Made by a program: the position numbers and the translations under genes. Positions 35,901-47,900 of a stretch of DNA of 64,000 nt are shown here, one piece after another. This DNA is from Lentzea nigeriaca. GTDB taxonomy: Bacteria > Actinomycetota > Actinomycetes > Mycobacteriales > Pseudonocardiaceae. The notes beneath the pieces were generated by a model, which was not told the origin of the DNA, did no database searches, and was given only the letters and a program-made list of their open reading frames with translations. Each line of letters begins with the position of its first letter. Positions within the stretch are counted from its first letter, which is position 1. Location of the stretch: the NCBI RefSeq assembly GCF_016907955.1, contig NZ_JAFBCX010000001.1:620001-684000 (forward strand). Direction: 5' to 3'.

Positions 35901-38900
35901 GGTGGAAGCACAAGCGGCTGAAGGTGTCGCACGCGTTCCATTCGCCGTTGATGGAGCCGATGCTCGACGACTTCCGTGAGGCGATCAGCGGGATCGTGTT
36001 CCGCGAGCCGGTTGTCGGAATGTCAACATCCGGCGATGTCACCACGGTCGAGTACTGGGTGAACCACGTTCAGGACGCGGTGCGGTTCCACGACAACGTC
36101 ACGCGATTGGGTGACGCCGTTCTGCTGGAGGTCGGGCCCGACGCGCAGCTGAGCGCGATGGTGGACGGCTCCACGGCGGTGTTGAGGCGTGACCGCGGTG
36201 AGGTCGCGTCAATGTTGACTGCACTCGGTCAAGTACATGTTGACGGAATCAACGTTGACTGGACGCGGCTGTACGACGGTGGACGGAAGGTTGATCTGCC
36301 CACCTACGCGTTCGAGCACCAGGTGTTCTGGCCGAAGCCGGTGCGCAAGACCGGCGATGTCGGAGCGCTGGGGCTGACCAGGGTCGAGCATCCGCTGCTC
36401 GGTGCGGCGGTCGATGTCGCCGGGGCGGACGGGTACCTGTTCACGAGCAGGTTGTCGCTGAGCTCGCACCCGTGGCTCGCGGACCACAGGGTGTTCGGGC
36501 AGGTGCTGCTGCCGGGTACGGCATTCCTGGAGCTCGCGGTGCGGGCCGGGGACGAGGTCGGGCTGGATCGCGTCGACGAGCTGACGCTGGCCGCGCCGCT
36601 CGTGCTGCCGGAGCAGGGAGCGGTCCGGGTTCAGGTCGCGGTCGGTGTCGAGGAGAACGGGCGGCGCGCGGTCGAGGTGTTCTCGCGGCCGGACGGCGAG
36701 GACGTGCCGTGGACGCGGCACGCGACCGGTTTCCTGACCGGTGGGGCCGTTGACAGCGACTTCGATGCGGCGGTGTGGCCGCCACGAGGCGCTGAGGCCG
36801 TCGAGATCGGTGTCGCTTACGAGCGGTTCGCGGAGAACGGGTTCGAGTACGGGCCGGTGTTCCAGGGGCTGCGGGCGGTGTGGCGTACGGACAGCGAGGT
36901 GTTCGCCGAGGTCGCGCTGCCGGAAGGCGTGGACGGGGGAGCGTTCGGGCTGCACCCGGCGTTGCTCGACGCCGCGCTGCACGCCGGAGGGTTCTTCGAC
37001 GGGGCCGAGGCGGGGCTGCCGTTCTCGTGGGAAGGCGTGTCGTTGCGCGCCGTCGGTGCGGGTGCGGTCCGGGTTCGGTTGCGGCGCAACGGTGACGCCT
37101 GGGTGATCGCGGTCGCGGACGTGACGGGCGCGCCGGTCGCGACGATCGGGTCGCTGGTGACGCGGGCGGTGTCGGGGCAGGTCAGCGCTGTCGAGCGGGA
37201 CTCGTTGTTCCGGCTCGGCTGGGTGCCGATGTCGCTGCCCGACGCCGGTGCGGCCGCCGTGGTGGTGGAGGAGTTCGTCGGCGACGGCGATGTCGTCGAG
37301 CAGACCCATGCTCTGGCCGCACGTGCGCTGGAGCTGGTGCAGCGCTGGATCGCCGAGGAGCGGACCGAGCGGTTGGTGTTCGTGACGCGTCAGGGCGATC
37401 TGGCCGCGAGTGCGGTGCACGGTCTGGTTCGGGCCGCGCAGAACGAGCATCCCGGCCGGTTCACGCTCATCGACACCGACGCAGAGGTCACCGAGCAGGT
37501 GCTCGCGATCGACGAACCGCAGCTGCGGGTGCGCGGCGGTGAGGTGTTCGCGGCACGGCTCGCGCGGGCCGAGGCGGCGGAGCCCGGCGAGTTCACCGGA
37601 CCGGTGCTGATCACCGGTGGCACCGGTGGGCTGGGACGCGTGGTAGCCAAGCACCTCGTCGAACGCTACGGCGTCAAGGAACTCGTGCTGGTCAGCCGCA
37701 CCGGCAAGGCGGACGTGCCCGATTTGGACGCCAAGGTTGCCGTGGTCGCCTGCGATGTCAGCGACCGCAAGGCGTTGCAGAAGGTGTTGAAGAAGCACAA
37801 GGTGCGCAGCGTCGTGCACACCGCCGGGGTTCTGGACGACGGCGTGATCGAGTCGCTCACGCCCGAGCGTCTCGCGAAGGTGTTGCGGCCCAAGGTCGAC
37901 GCCGCGTGGCACCTCCACGAGCTCACGAGGGACCTCGACAAGTTCGTCGTCTTCTCCAGCGCTGCTGGCACGTTCGGCGCTGCCGGGCAGGCGAATTACG
38001 CGGCGGGCAACGCGTTCCTCGACGCGCTCGCCGAACACCGCAAGGCCGCCGGGCTTCCCGCGGTGTCGCTGGCGTGGGGTGCGTGGAACCAGACCGGCAT
38101 GCTGTCGGAGGCCGACGCCGAACGCATGGCTCGGGGAGGCACGCCGCCGTTGTCGGTGGAGCAGGGACTCGCGCTGTTCGACGCGGCGATCTCCGGTGAC
38201 GACGCGGTGCTGCTGCCGTTGCGCCTCGACCTCGCGACGTTGCGGGGCCACGGCGAGATCCGGCCGTTGTTGCGCGGACTGATCCGGACACGGGCCCGTC
38301 GTGCCGCGGCCCAGGCCGACTCCGGGCTCGTCCGGCGGCTCACCGCGATGGCACCGGAAGCACGTCTCGCCGCCCTGCTCGACCTGGTGCGCTCCGAGGT
38401 CGCCGCTGTGCTCGGTCACGACGGCGTCGCCGCGGTGGATCCGGCCAAGGCGTTCCAGGATCTCGGGTTCGACTCGCTCACGGCGGTCGACCTGCGCAAC
38501 CGGCTCACGAACGTCACCGGGCTGCGGCTGCCGAGCACGTTGATCTTCGACTACCCGACGTCGGAGGTGCTCGCCGGTTTCCTGCGTGACGAACTGTTCG
38601 GCGCTGATCAGGCGTTGCCCGTGCTGCCCGCGCTGACGTCCACTTCGGACGATCCGATCGTGATCGTCGGCATGGCCTGCCGCTACCCCGGCGGTGTCGC
38701 CACGCCGGAACAGTTGTGGGACCTCGTGGTCGACGGTCGCGACGCCATCACCGAGTTCCCGTCCAACCGCGGCTGGGACCTCGACTCGCTCTACCACCCG
38801 GACCCGGACCACGTCGGCACCTCGTACACGAAGTCCGGCGGGTTCATCCACGACGCGGACCTGTTCGACCCGGAGTTCTTCGGGATGTCGCCGCGCGAGG

Positions 38901-41900
38901 CCGTGTCGACCGACGCCCAGCAGCGGCTCCTGCTCGAGGCGTCGTGGGAGGCGTTGGAACGCGCGGGCATCGACCCCGTCGCGTTGAAGGGCAGCCCGAC
39001 CGGTGTGTTCGCCGGCGTCATGTACAACGACTACTCGTTGCTGCTCGAAGGCGACTCCGAGGGCTACCAGACGACCGGCGGTTCGCCTTCGGTCGTGTCC
39101 GGCCGTGTCTCCTACACGTTCGGCTTCGAGGGACCCGCGGTCACTCTCGACACGGCGTGCTCGTCGTCGTTGGTGGCCATGCATTGGGCGATGCAGGCTC
39201 TTCGCGCCGGTGAATGCTCTTTGGCGCTCGCCGGTGGTGTGACCGTGCTGGCCTCGCCGGGTGCGTTCATCGGGTTCTCACGGCAGCGCGGGCTCTCGCC
39301 GGACGGCCGGTGCAAGGCGTTCTCCGACTCCGCTGATGGAGTCGGTTGGTCCGAGGGTGTCGGTGTCGTCGTGTTGGAGCGTCTGTCCGATGCACGGCGC
39401 AACGGCCACACGGTTCTCGCGGTCGTGCGTGGTTCCGCGGTCAACCAGGACGGTGCCTCCAACGGACTCACCGCGCCGAACGGTCCGTCGCAGCAGCGCG
39501 TGATCCGGCAGGCGCTGGCGTCGGCGGGTCTGTCCACCGCGGATGTCGACGTCGTCGAGGCGCACGGCACGGGTACGACGCTGGGCGACCCGATCGAGGC
39601 CCAGGCGCTGCTGGCCACCTACGGTCAGGACCGCTCGGAGCCGCTGCTGCTCGGTTCGATCAAGTCGAACATCGGCCACACGCAGGCCGCCGCCGGCGTC
39701 GCGGGCGTGATCAAGATGGTGCAGGCGCTGCGCCACGGCGTCGTGCCGCAGACGCTGCACATCGACGAGCCGTCGTCCCACGTGGACTGGGAGGCGGGCG
39801 CGGTTCGGCTGCTGACCGGCAACGCCGACTGGCCGGTGGTCGAACGTCCTCGCCGTGCCGCTGTCTCGTCGTTCGGTGTCTCGGGCACGAACGCCCACGT
39901 GATCCTCGAGGCTCCGGAATTGTCGGACCTGCCTGAGATGATGGGGATGGGGGCCTCGGTCTCTCCCGGAGGGGGTCCAACCGGGATCGATCCAGCTGGG
40001 GTCGGTACAGCTGGAGTCGGTACAGCTGGAGTCGGTACAGCTGGAGTCGGTACAGCTGGAGTCGGTACAGCTGGAGTCGGTACAGCCGGAGTCGGTACAG
40101 CCGGAGTCGGCACAGCCGGAGTCGGCACAGCCGGAGTCGGCACAGCCGGGATCGACACCGCGGGTTCGGCTTCGCTGGGTGTGGCGGCGCCGCTGGTGGT
40201 GTCGGCGAAGTCGCGGGCGTCGTTGAAGGCGCAGGTCGAGCAGATCAACGCGCTTGTGGAGAGCGGCGTTTCCGCGGTGGATGTCGGGTTCTCGTTGGCG
40301 ACTACGCGCGCGTTGTTCGAGCACCGGGCTGTGGTGTGGAACGGCGTTGAGCTTGCCAGTGGCGTGGTGCGGAACCGGCCGCTTGCCGTGGTGTTCTCCG
40401 GGCAGGGGTCGCAGCGGGTCGGGATGGCGCGGGAGCTGTATGAGGCGTTCCCGGTGTTCGCGGAGGCGTTGGACGCCGCGCTCGTCAACCTCGATCCCGG
40501 GCTGCGGGAGGTCATGTGGGGTGATGACCAGGAGGCGTTGAACCAGACCGGGTACGCGCAGCCGGCGATCTTCGCGGTTGAGGTTGCGTTGTATCGGTTG
40601 CTCGAATGGTTCGGGGTCAAGGCCGCGCGGCTTGCCGGGCATTCGATCGGTGAGATCGCGGCGGCGCACGTGGCCGGGGTGTTGAGCCTTGAGGACGCGT
40701 GTTTGTTGGTGACGGCGCGGTCGGCGCTCATGCAGGGGTTGCCTGTTGGTGGGGCGATGGTGTCGGTTGTCGCGTCCGAAGAAGAAGTGTTGCCGCATCT
40801 GACTGCGAACGTGTCGATCGCGGCTGTCAACGGGCCGCGGTCGGTGGTGATCGCGGGTGTTGAAGAAGAGGTGCTGGCGGTTGCGGAGCGGTGGAGGCAC
40901 AAGCGGCTGAAGGTGTCGCACGCGTTCCATTCGCCGTTGATGGAGCCGATGCTCGACGACTTCCGTGAGGCGATCGCGGAGATTCGGTTCGCCGAGCCGG
41001 TGGTGCCGATCAGTGCGTCCGGGGATGTCACGACGGCTGAGTACTGGGTGCGGCACGTGCGTGATGCGGTGCGTTTCCACGACAACGTCACTCGGTTGGG
41101 TGACATGACGGTGCTCGAGGTCGGGCCTGACGCGCAGTTGACGGCGATGGTTGACGGGTTGATTCCGACGTTGACGCGCGTCAAGTCTGATGTCGAATCA
41201 ATGTTGACTGCACTCAGTCAAGTACACATTGACGGCGTCAATGTTGACTGGATGCGGTTCTACGAGGGCGGCAAGCGGGTCGAGCTGCCCACCTACCCGT
41301 TCAACCGGCAGCGGTACTGGCCGGCGAGTGCGGGGCGGGCGTCGGACGCGTCCGGGCTGGGGCTGGTCGGCGTGGCGCACCCGCTGCTCGGTGCGGCGGT
41401 CGAGCTGGCAGAGGGCGAAGGTGTCGTGTTCACCAGCCGGGTGTCGCTGAGCACCCACCCGTGGCTCGCGGACCACGTGATCATGGGACGCACGCTGGTG
41501 CCGGCCGCGGTGCTGATCGAGCTCGCGTTGCGGGCCGCGGACGAGGTCGGGCTCGACCGGGTCGACGACCTCACGCTCGCCGCGCCGCTCGTGCTGCCCG
41601 AGCGCGGCGCCGTGCAGATTCAGCTGAAAGTGGGAACGGACACCGGCGGGCGCCGGCAGTTCGCGATCCACTCGCGGCCCGAGGACGTGACGGACGTGCC
41701 GTGGACGCAGCACGCGACCGGCTTCTTGGCCGCTGGCACGACCAGCAGCCACTTCGAGGCGACGGTCTGGCCGCCTGCCGGTGCCGTGGCGATGGACTAC
41801 GAGGAGTGCTACGAGCGGTTCGCGGCCGTGGGCTTCGCCTACGGGCACGCGTTCCAGAACCTCAAGGCCGCCTGGCGCGTCGGCGACGAGATCTACGCCG

Positions 41901-44900
41901 AGCTCGCGCTGCCCGAGGACGTCGACGGCACCGCGTACGGGCTGCACCCGGCGCTGCTCGACTCGGCACTGCACGCGGCGTTGCTGGACGAGACGCTCGA
42001 CGCGGGGCTGCCGTTCTCGTGGGAGGGCGTGTCGCTGCACGCCACCGGAGCGAGCGAGCTGCGGGTCAGGCTTACTCGCGACGAGGGCGGCATGCGCAGG
42101 ACGATCGCGCTGGCCGATGTCATGGGAGCGCCGGTCGCCACGGTCGAGGCCGTGGTCGTGCGGGCGGTCAACGCCGAGCAGCTCGGCGAGGCCGGCCAGA
42201 GCGAGCTGTTCGGGCTGGACTGGGTGCCGGTCACGCAGGAGGGCGTCGCGGCGCCCGAGTCGGTCGTGGTGCTCGGACCGGACGTGCTCGACCTCGACTA
42301 CCCCGTTGTCGACTCGATCGCGGACACGGATGCCGGGCTGGTCCTGGTGCCGGTCGTCGGCGGCGACGATGTCCTCGCCAGCACGCACGGCAACACGAGT
42401 CGCGTGCTGGAGCTGGTGCAGGAGTGGATCAGCAGCGGCCGGGGCGGCAAGCTCACCTTCGTCACGCGCGGCGCGACGACGGGTGAGGACCTGGGTGCCG
42501 CGGCGGTGTGGGGCCTGGTGCGGTCGGCGCAGTCGGAGCACCCACAGCGGTTCGGGCTGATCGACCTGTGCGGCAACAACCTTTCCACTGCGATGGTGTC
42601 GGTGGCGTTCGGTGTCGACGAGCCGCAACTGATGGTTCGGGACGGTCAGGTGCTGGCCGCGCGGCTGGCTCGGGTCACGAACGAACCCGCCGAAATCCGG
42701 TGGGAGGGCAAAGTTCTCGTCACCGGCGGCACCGGTGGGCTGGGCGCGGTGGTCGCGAAGCACCTCGTCGAGGCGCACGGCGTGCGGGAGCTGCTGCTCG
42801 TCAGCCGTCGCGGGCAGGCGGACACCGCGGAGCTGGAAGCGTTCGGAGCTCAGGTCACTGTCGCGGCGTGTGACGTGACCGACCGGGACGCGGTCGCGGA
42901 ACTTCTTGCGCAGCACGAGGTTCGAGGCGTAGTGCACGCGGCCGGTGTGCTGGACGACTGCGTGATCGAGTCGATGACGCCGGAACGTCTGGCGAAGGTG
43001 TTGCAGCCCAAGGTTGACGCTGCTTGGCACTTGCATGAGCTGACGAGCGAGTTGACGGCGTTCGTCGTGTTCTCGTCGGCGGCCGGCGTGTTCGGCAACG
43101 CCGGTCAGGCGAACTACGCGGCGGGCAACGCGTTCCTCGATGCCCTTGCGGCGCACCGGAAAGCTCGCGGGCTGCCCGCGACGTCGATGGCGTGGGGCGT
43201 GTGGTCCGGGGTCAGCGGCATGACCGGTGAGCTGACCGAGGCCGAAGCCGCGCGGATGACGGCCGCCGGCCTGCCGCCGATCACGGTGCGGCAGGGGCTG
43301 GAGCTGTTCGACGCGGCTGTGGCGAGCGGGGCGGCGTTGACCGTTCCGGTGCGGCTGGATCTCCCGACGCTGCGGGCTCGTGGTGCGGTGGCGCCGCTGC
43401 TGCAGGGTCTGATCAGGGTCAGGGCGCGGCGTGCGGCCGCGGGCTCGGCCACGGCGTCCGGGCTCGTGCAGAGGCTCGGCGCGATGGACGTCGCGGAACG
43501 TCATGCGGCGCTGGTGGATCTGGTGCGCACGCAGGTGTCGTCGGTGCTCGGCCACTCGTCGATCGACGCGGTGGACGCGACGCGGGCGTTCCAGGACCTC
43601 GGGTTCGACTCGCTGACGGCTGTGGAGCTGCGCAACCAGCTGACGGAGGCGACCGGGCTGCGGCTGCCGGCGACGCTGGTGTTCGACTACCCGACGGCGA
43701 TCGCGCTGGCCGATCACCTGCACGCCGAACTGTTCGGCGCGGTGGCGGACGGTGCCGAGCTGCCCGCGCTGGTGTCCACTTCGGACGATCCGATCGTGAT
43801 CGTGGGCATGGCCTGCCGGTTCCCCGGTGGTGTTTCGTCGCCGGAGGACCTGTGGCGGCTGGTGGTCGACGGCGTGGACGCGATCACGCCGTTCCCGACG
43901 AACCGCGGCTGGGACCTCGACTCGTTGTTCCACCCGGATCCCGATCACCTGGGCACGTCCTACGCCCGCGCCGGCGGCTTCCTGCACGACGCGGACCAGT
44001 TCGACCCGGCGTTCTTCGGGATGTCGCCGCGCGAGGCGCTCGGCACGGACGGGCAGCAGCGCATCCTGCTGGAGACGACGTGGGAGGCGCTGGAGCGGGC
44101 CGGGATCGACCCGACCTCGCTGCGGGGATCGCGGACCGGTGTGTTCGCCGGTGTCATGTACTCGGACTACGCGCAGATCCTCGAGGCCGACTCCGAGGGG
44201 CACCAGGGTGCCGGCACGTCACGCTCGGTGGTGTCGGGCCGCGTTTCCTACACCTTCGGGTTCGAGGGGCCGTCGGTGTCGATCGACACGGCGTGTTCGT
44301 CGTCGCTGGTCGCGATGCACCTCGCGGCGCAGGCGCTGCGGGCCGGTGAGTGCACGCTCGCGTTGGCCGGTGGTGTGACGGTGATGTCGACGCCGGGGGC
44401 GTTCGTCGGGTTCTCGCGGCAGCGTGGGCTTTCGGAGGACGGGCGCTGCAAGGCGTTCTCGGACTCCGCTGACGGCGTCGGCTGGTCCGAGGGTGTCGGT
44501 CTGCTGGTGATGGAGCGGCAGTCGGACGCTGTGCGCAACGGCCACACCGTGCTGGCTGTCGTGCGGGGTTCCGCGATCAACCAGGACGGTGCTTCGAACG
44601 GGCTGACCGCGCCGAACGGTCCGTCGCAGCAGCGGGTGATCCGGCAGGCGCTCGCGTCGGCCGGACTGTCCACTCAGGACGTCGACGCCGTCGAGGCGCA
44701 CGGCACCGGAACGACTCTGGGCGACCCGATCGAGGCCCAGGCGCTGCTCGCGACCTATGGGCAGGATCGCTCGGTTCCGCTGCTGCTGGGCGGCATCAAG
44801 TCGAACATCGGGCACACGCAGGCGGCGGCCGGTGTCGCCGGTGTGATCAAGATGGTGCAGGCGATGCGGAACGGTGTGGTGCCGCCGACCCTGCACGTCA

Positions 44901-47900
44901 CCGAGCCGTCCACGCACGTCGACTGGAGCGAGGGCGCGGTCGAGCTGGTCACCGAGGCGACGCCGTGGCCCGCGGTGTCGCGGCCGCGGCGGGCCGGTGT
45001 CTCGTCGTTCGGTCTGTCCGGCACCAACGCCCACGTGATTCTCGAGGCTCCGGAATTGTCAGACCTGCCTGAGATGATCGGGATGGGGACCTCGGTCTCC
45101 CCCGGAGGGGGCCTAGGCGGGATCGATACAGGCGGCGTGGGCGCGGCGGGGATCGGCTCGGCGGGGATCGGCCCGGCTGGGAATGGTCCGGCTGGGATCA
45201 ACCCGCCTGAGGGCGGGGCGGCGGGCGCTGAGACAGCGGGCGCCGAGGCGGGCGGTTCGCATCCGTTGGGTGTGGCAGTGCCGTTCGTGGTGTCGGCCAA
45301 GACGGCGGAGGCGTTGCCGGGGCAGATCGAGCGGGTCAAGGCGGCGGCAGGAGCGCCGGAGGACATCGCCTACTCGTTGCTGACCACGCGCGCGCAGTTC
45401 GAGCATCGGGCGGTCGTGCTCGGGGACGAGGTGCTGGCGCAGGGGACCGCGCAGTCGCAGCGGTCGCTCGCGGTGCTGTTCTCCGGGCAGGGGTCGCAGC
45501 GCGTGGGCATGGGGCGTGAGCTGTACGAGGCGTTCCCCGTGTTCGCCGAGGCGCTGGACGCCGTGTTGATGTACCTGGACCCGGCGGTCCGGGACGTCAT
45601 GTGGGGCGAGGACCAGGAGGCGCTGAACCAGACGGGAGTCGCGCAGCCCGCGTTGTTCGCGGTGGAGGTGGCGCTGTACCGGTTGGTCGAGTCGTGGGGC
45701 GTCGGGCCGGATCAGGTGGCCGGGCATTCGATCGGGGAGATCGCGGCGGCGCATGTCGCCGGGGTGCTGAGCCTCGAGGACGCGTGCTTGCTGGTCACGG
45801 CTCGGTCGGCGCTCATGCAGGCGTTGCCCGCCAGCGGGGCGATGGTGTCGGTGATCGCCTCGGAGGAGGAGGTGACGCCGCACCTCACCGAGCGGGTGTC
45901 GATCGCGGCGATCAACGGACCCAAGTCCGTGGTCATCGCGGGTGACGAGGACGAGGTGCTCAGGATCGCCGAGCGGTGGAAGAGCAAGCGGCTCAACGTC
46001 AGTCACGCGTTCCACTCGCCGTTGATGGAGCCGATGCTGGACGACTTCCGCGAAGCGCTCGCGGAGGTGGCGTTCAACCAGCCGAGTGTTCCGGTTGTCG
46101 CCGGCGGCGACGTCACGACGGTCGAGTACTGGGTCGATCACGTCCGGGACGCGGTGCGGTTCAGCGAGAACGTCGAGAAGTTGCGCGAGCGAGGCGCCAC
46201 CACGTTCCTCGAGATCGGGCCGGACGGAGTGCTCTCGGCGCTGGTCGAGGGTGCGATTCCGGTGCTGCGCAAGGACAAGGACGAGCGCGTGGCGGCGCTG
46301 ACCGCGCTGGCCCGGCTGCACGTCGACGGGGTGAAGGTCGACTGGAGCGGGTTCTGCCGTGGTGGTAAGAAGATCGACCTGCCGACCTACGCGTTCGACC
46401 GCCAGCGGTACTGGCCCGCGGTGCGGATCGGCGGAGACGATGCGTCCGGGATCGGCATGGTCGCCGTCGGGCACCCGTTGCTCATCGCGGCGGCGGAACT
46501 CGCTGATGGGGAAGGGTTCCTGTTCACCAGCAGGCTGGCGTCGCGCACGCATCCATGGATCCGCAACCACACGATCATGGGGCAGGTCATGGTGCCGGGT
46601 GCGGCGCTCGTCGAGCTCGCGATGCGGGCAGGGGACGAGGTCGGGCTCGATCGGCTGGAGGAGCTGACGTTGTCGGCGCCGGTGGTGCTGCCGGACCACG
46701 GTGGGCTGGCGTTGCAGATGAGGGTGTCCGCGGGCGACGAGCGGCGGACGTTCACGATCCACGCGCGGCCGGACGAGGTTGCCGACGCGCCGTGGACGCA
46801 GGTCGCCAGCGGTGTGCTGGGCAAGGGAGAGCAGCGGGTCGAGTTCGATGCTTCCGTGTGGCCGCCACAGGCCGAAGCGGTCGATGTCGAGGGCTGCTAC
46901 GAAAAGTTCGCCGAGGCCGGGTTCGCTTACGACGGCATGTTCCGCGGACTGCGGGCGGCCTGGAGGGACGGCGACACCACGTATGCCGAGGTGGCGTTGC
47001 CCGACGACGTGAACGTGAAGCCGTTCGGGTTGCATCCGGCGTTGCTGGACGCGGCTTTGCACGCCTCGCTGCTCGACGAGAGCGGGACGGCCGGGCTGCC
47101 GTTCGCGTGGGAGAACGTGTCTCTGCACGCCACCGGTGCCACGGCGTTGCGGGTCAAGATGACGCGCGACGACAACGGGTTGCGCATCGCGGTGGCCGAC
47201 CCCGGCGGCAACCCGGTGGCCTCGGTCGAGTCGCTCGTGATGCGGGCGGTCGCCGCGGCGCAACCCGCTGAGCTGGACTCGTTGTTCGCCGTGCGGTGGA
47301 CGCCTGTCGCGGTGCCGCCGGCCGAGGCGGGCAAGACGGTCAGCGTGCTCGGGCCGGACGTGCTGGGGCTGTCGGTCGGACGGGTCGAGGGTCTGCTTTC
47401 GTTGACTGACACGGATGTCGTGCTCGTGCCGGTCGCGGGGGAGCAGAACGCGGAGTCGGTCAGGGCGACGACCCACCGGGCGTTGGAGCTGCTGCAGGAG
47501 TGGATCCGGGACGACCGCGACGGGCGGCTCGTGTTCGTCACGCGTGGAGCGGTCGAGGGTGACGACCTGGCCGGTGCGGCGGTGTGGGGACTGGTGCGGA
47601 GTGCGCAGACCGAGCACCCCGACCGGTTCGGGCTGATCGACCTGGACGCTGAAGAATCCTCGCTGGCGACGCTCCTCGGTGTGCTGGACCTCGACGAACC
47701 GCAGCTGGTGATCCGCGACGGCGAGGCTCGCGCGGCGCGGCTCGGACGGGTCGCTGCCGAAGGCGACGAGGTCGCTTGGGAGAGCCCGGTTCTGGTCACC
47801 GGCGGCACCGGCGGGCTGGGCGGGATCGTGGCGCGGCACCTGGTGGAGAACCACGGGGTGACCGAGCTGGTGCTGGTCAGCCGCAGCGGTCAGGCTGACG

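Larger units (their letters stand above)
38645..43783 (+). other. M9: KS-AT(malonyl)-DH-KR(B)-ACP, longest KS-AT linker
   Basis: KS from 38645, active Cys 39158-39160. Linker element 39912-39993 followed by ten 15-bp repeats (39998-40147), giving the longest KS-AT linker in the set. AT from about 40385: Ser 40643-40645, HAFH 40919-40930. DH: HPLLG at 41378, [10 protein letters not shown] (His 41474-41476). KR: LDD (VLDDCVIES), Tyr 43115-43117. ACP Ser 43610-43612. Expected outcome: unbranched double bond. Confidence 0.93.

Noticed and set aside
39998-40147. Short regular repeats as a possible CRISPR array
   Set aside because: The unit is 15 bp with no spacers, is fully translated in frame inside a PKS, and there are no cas genes.
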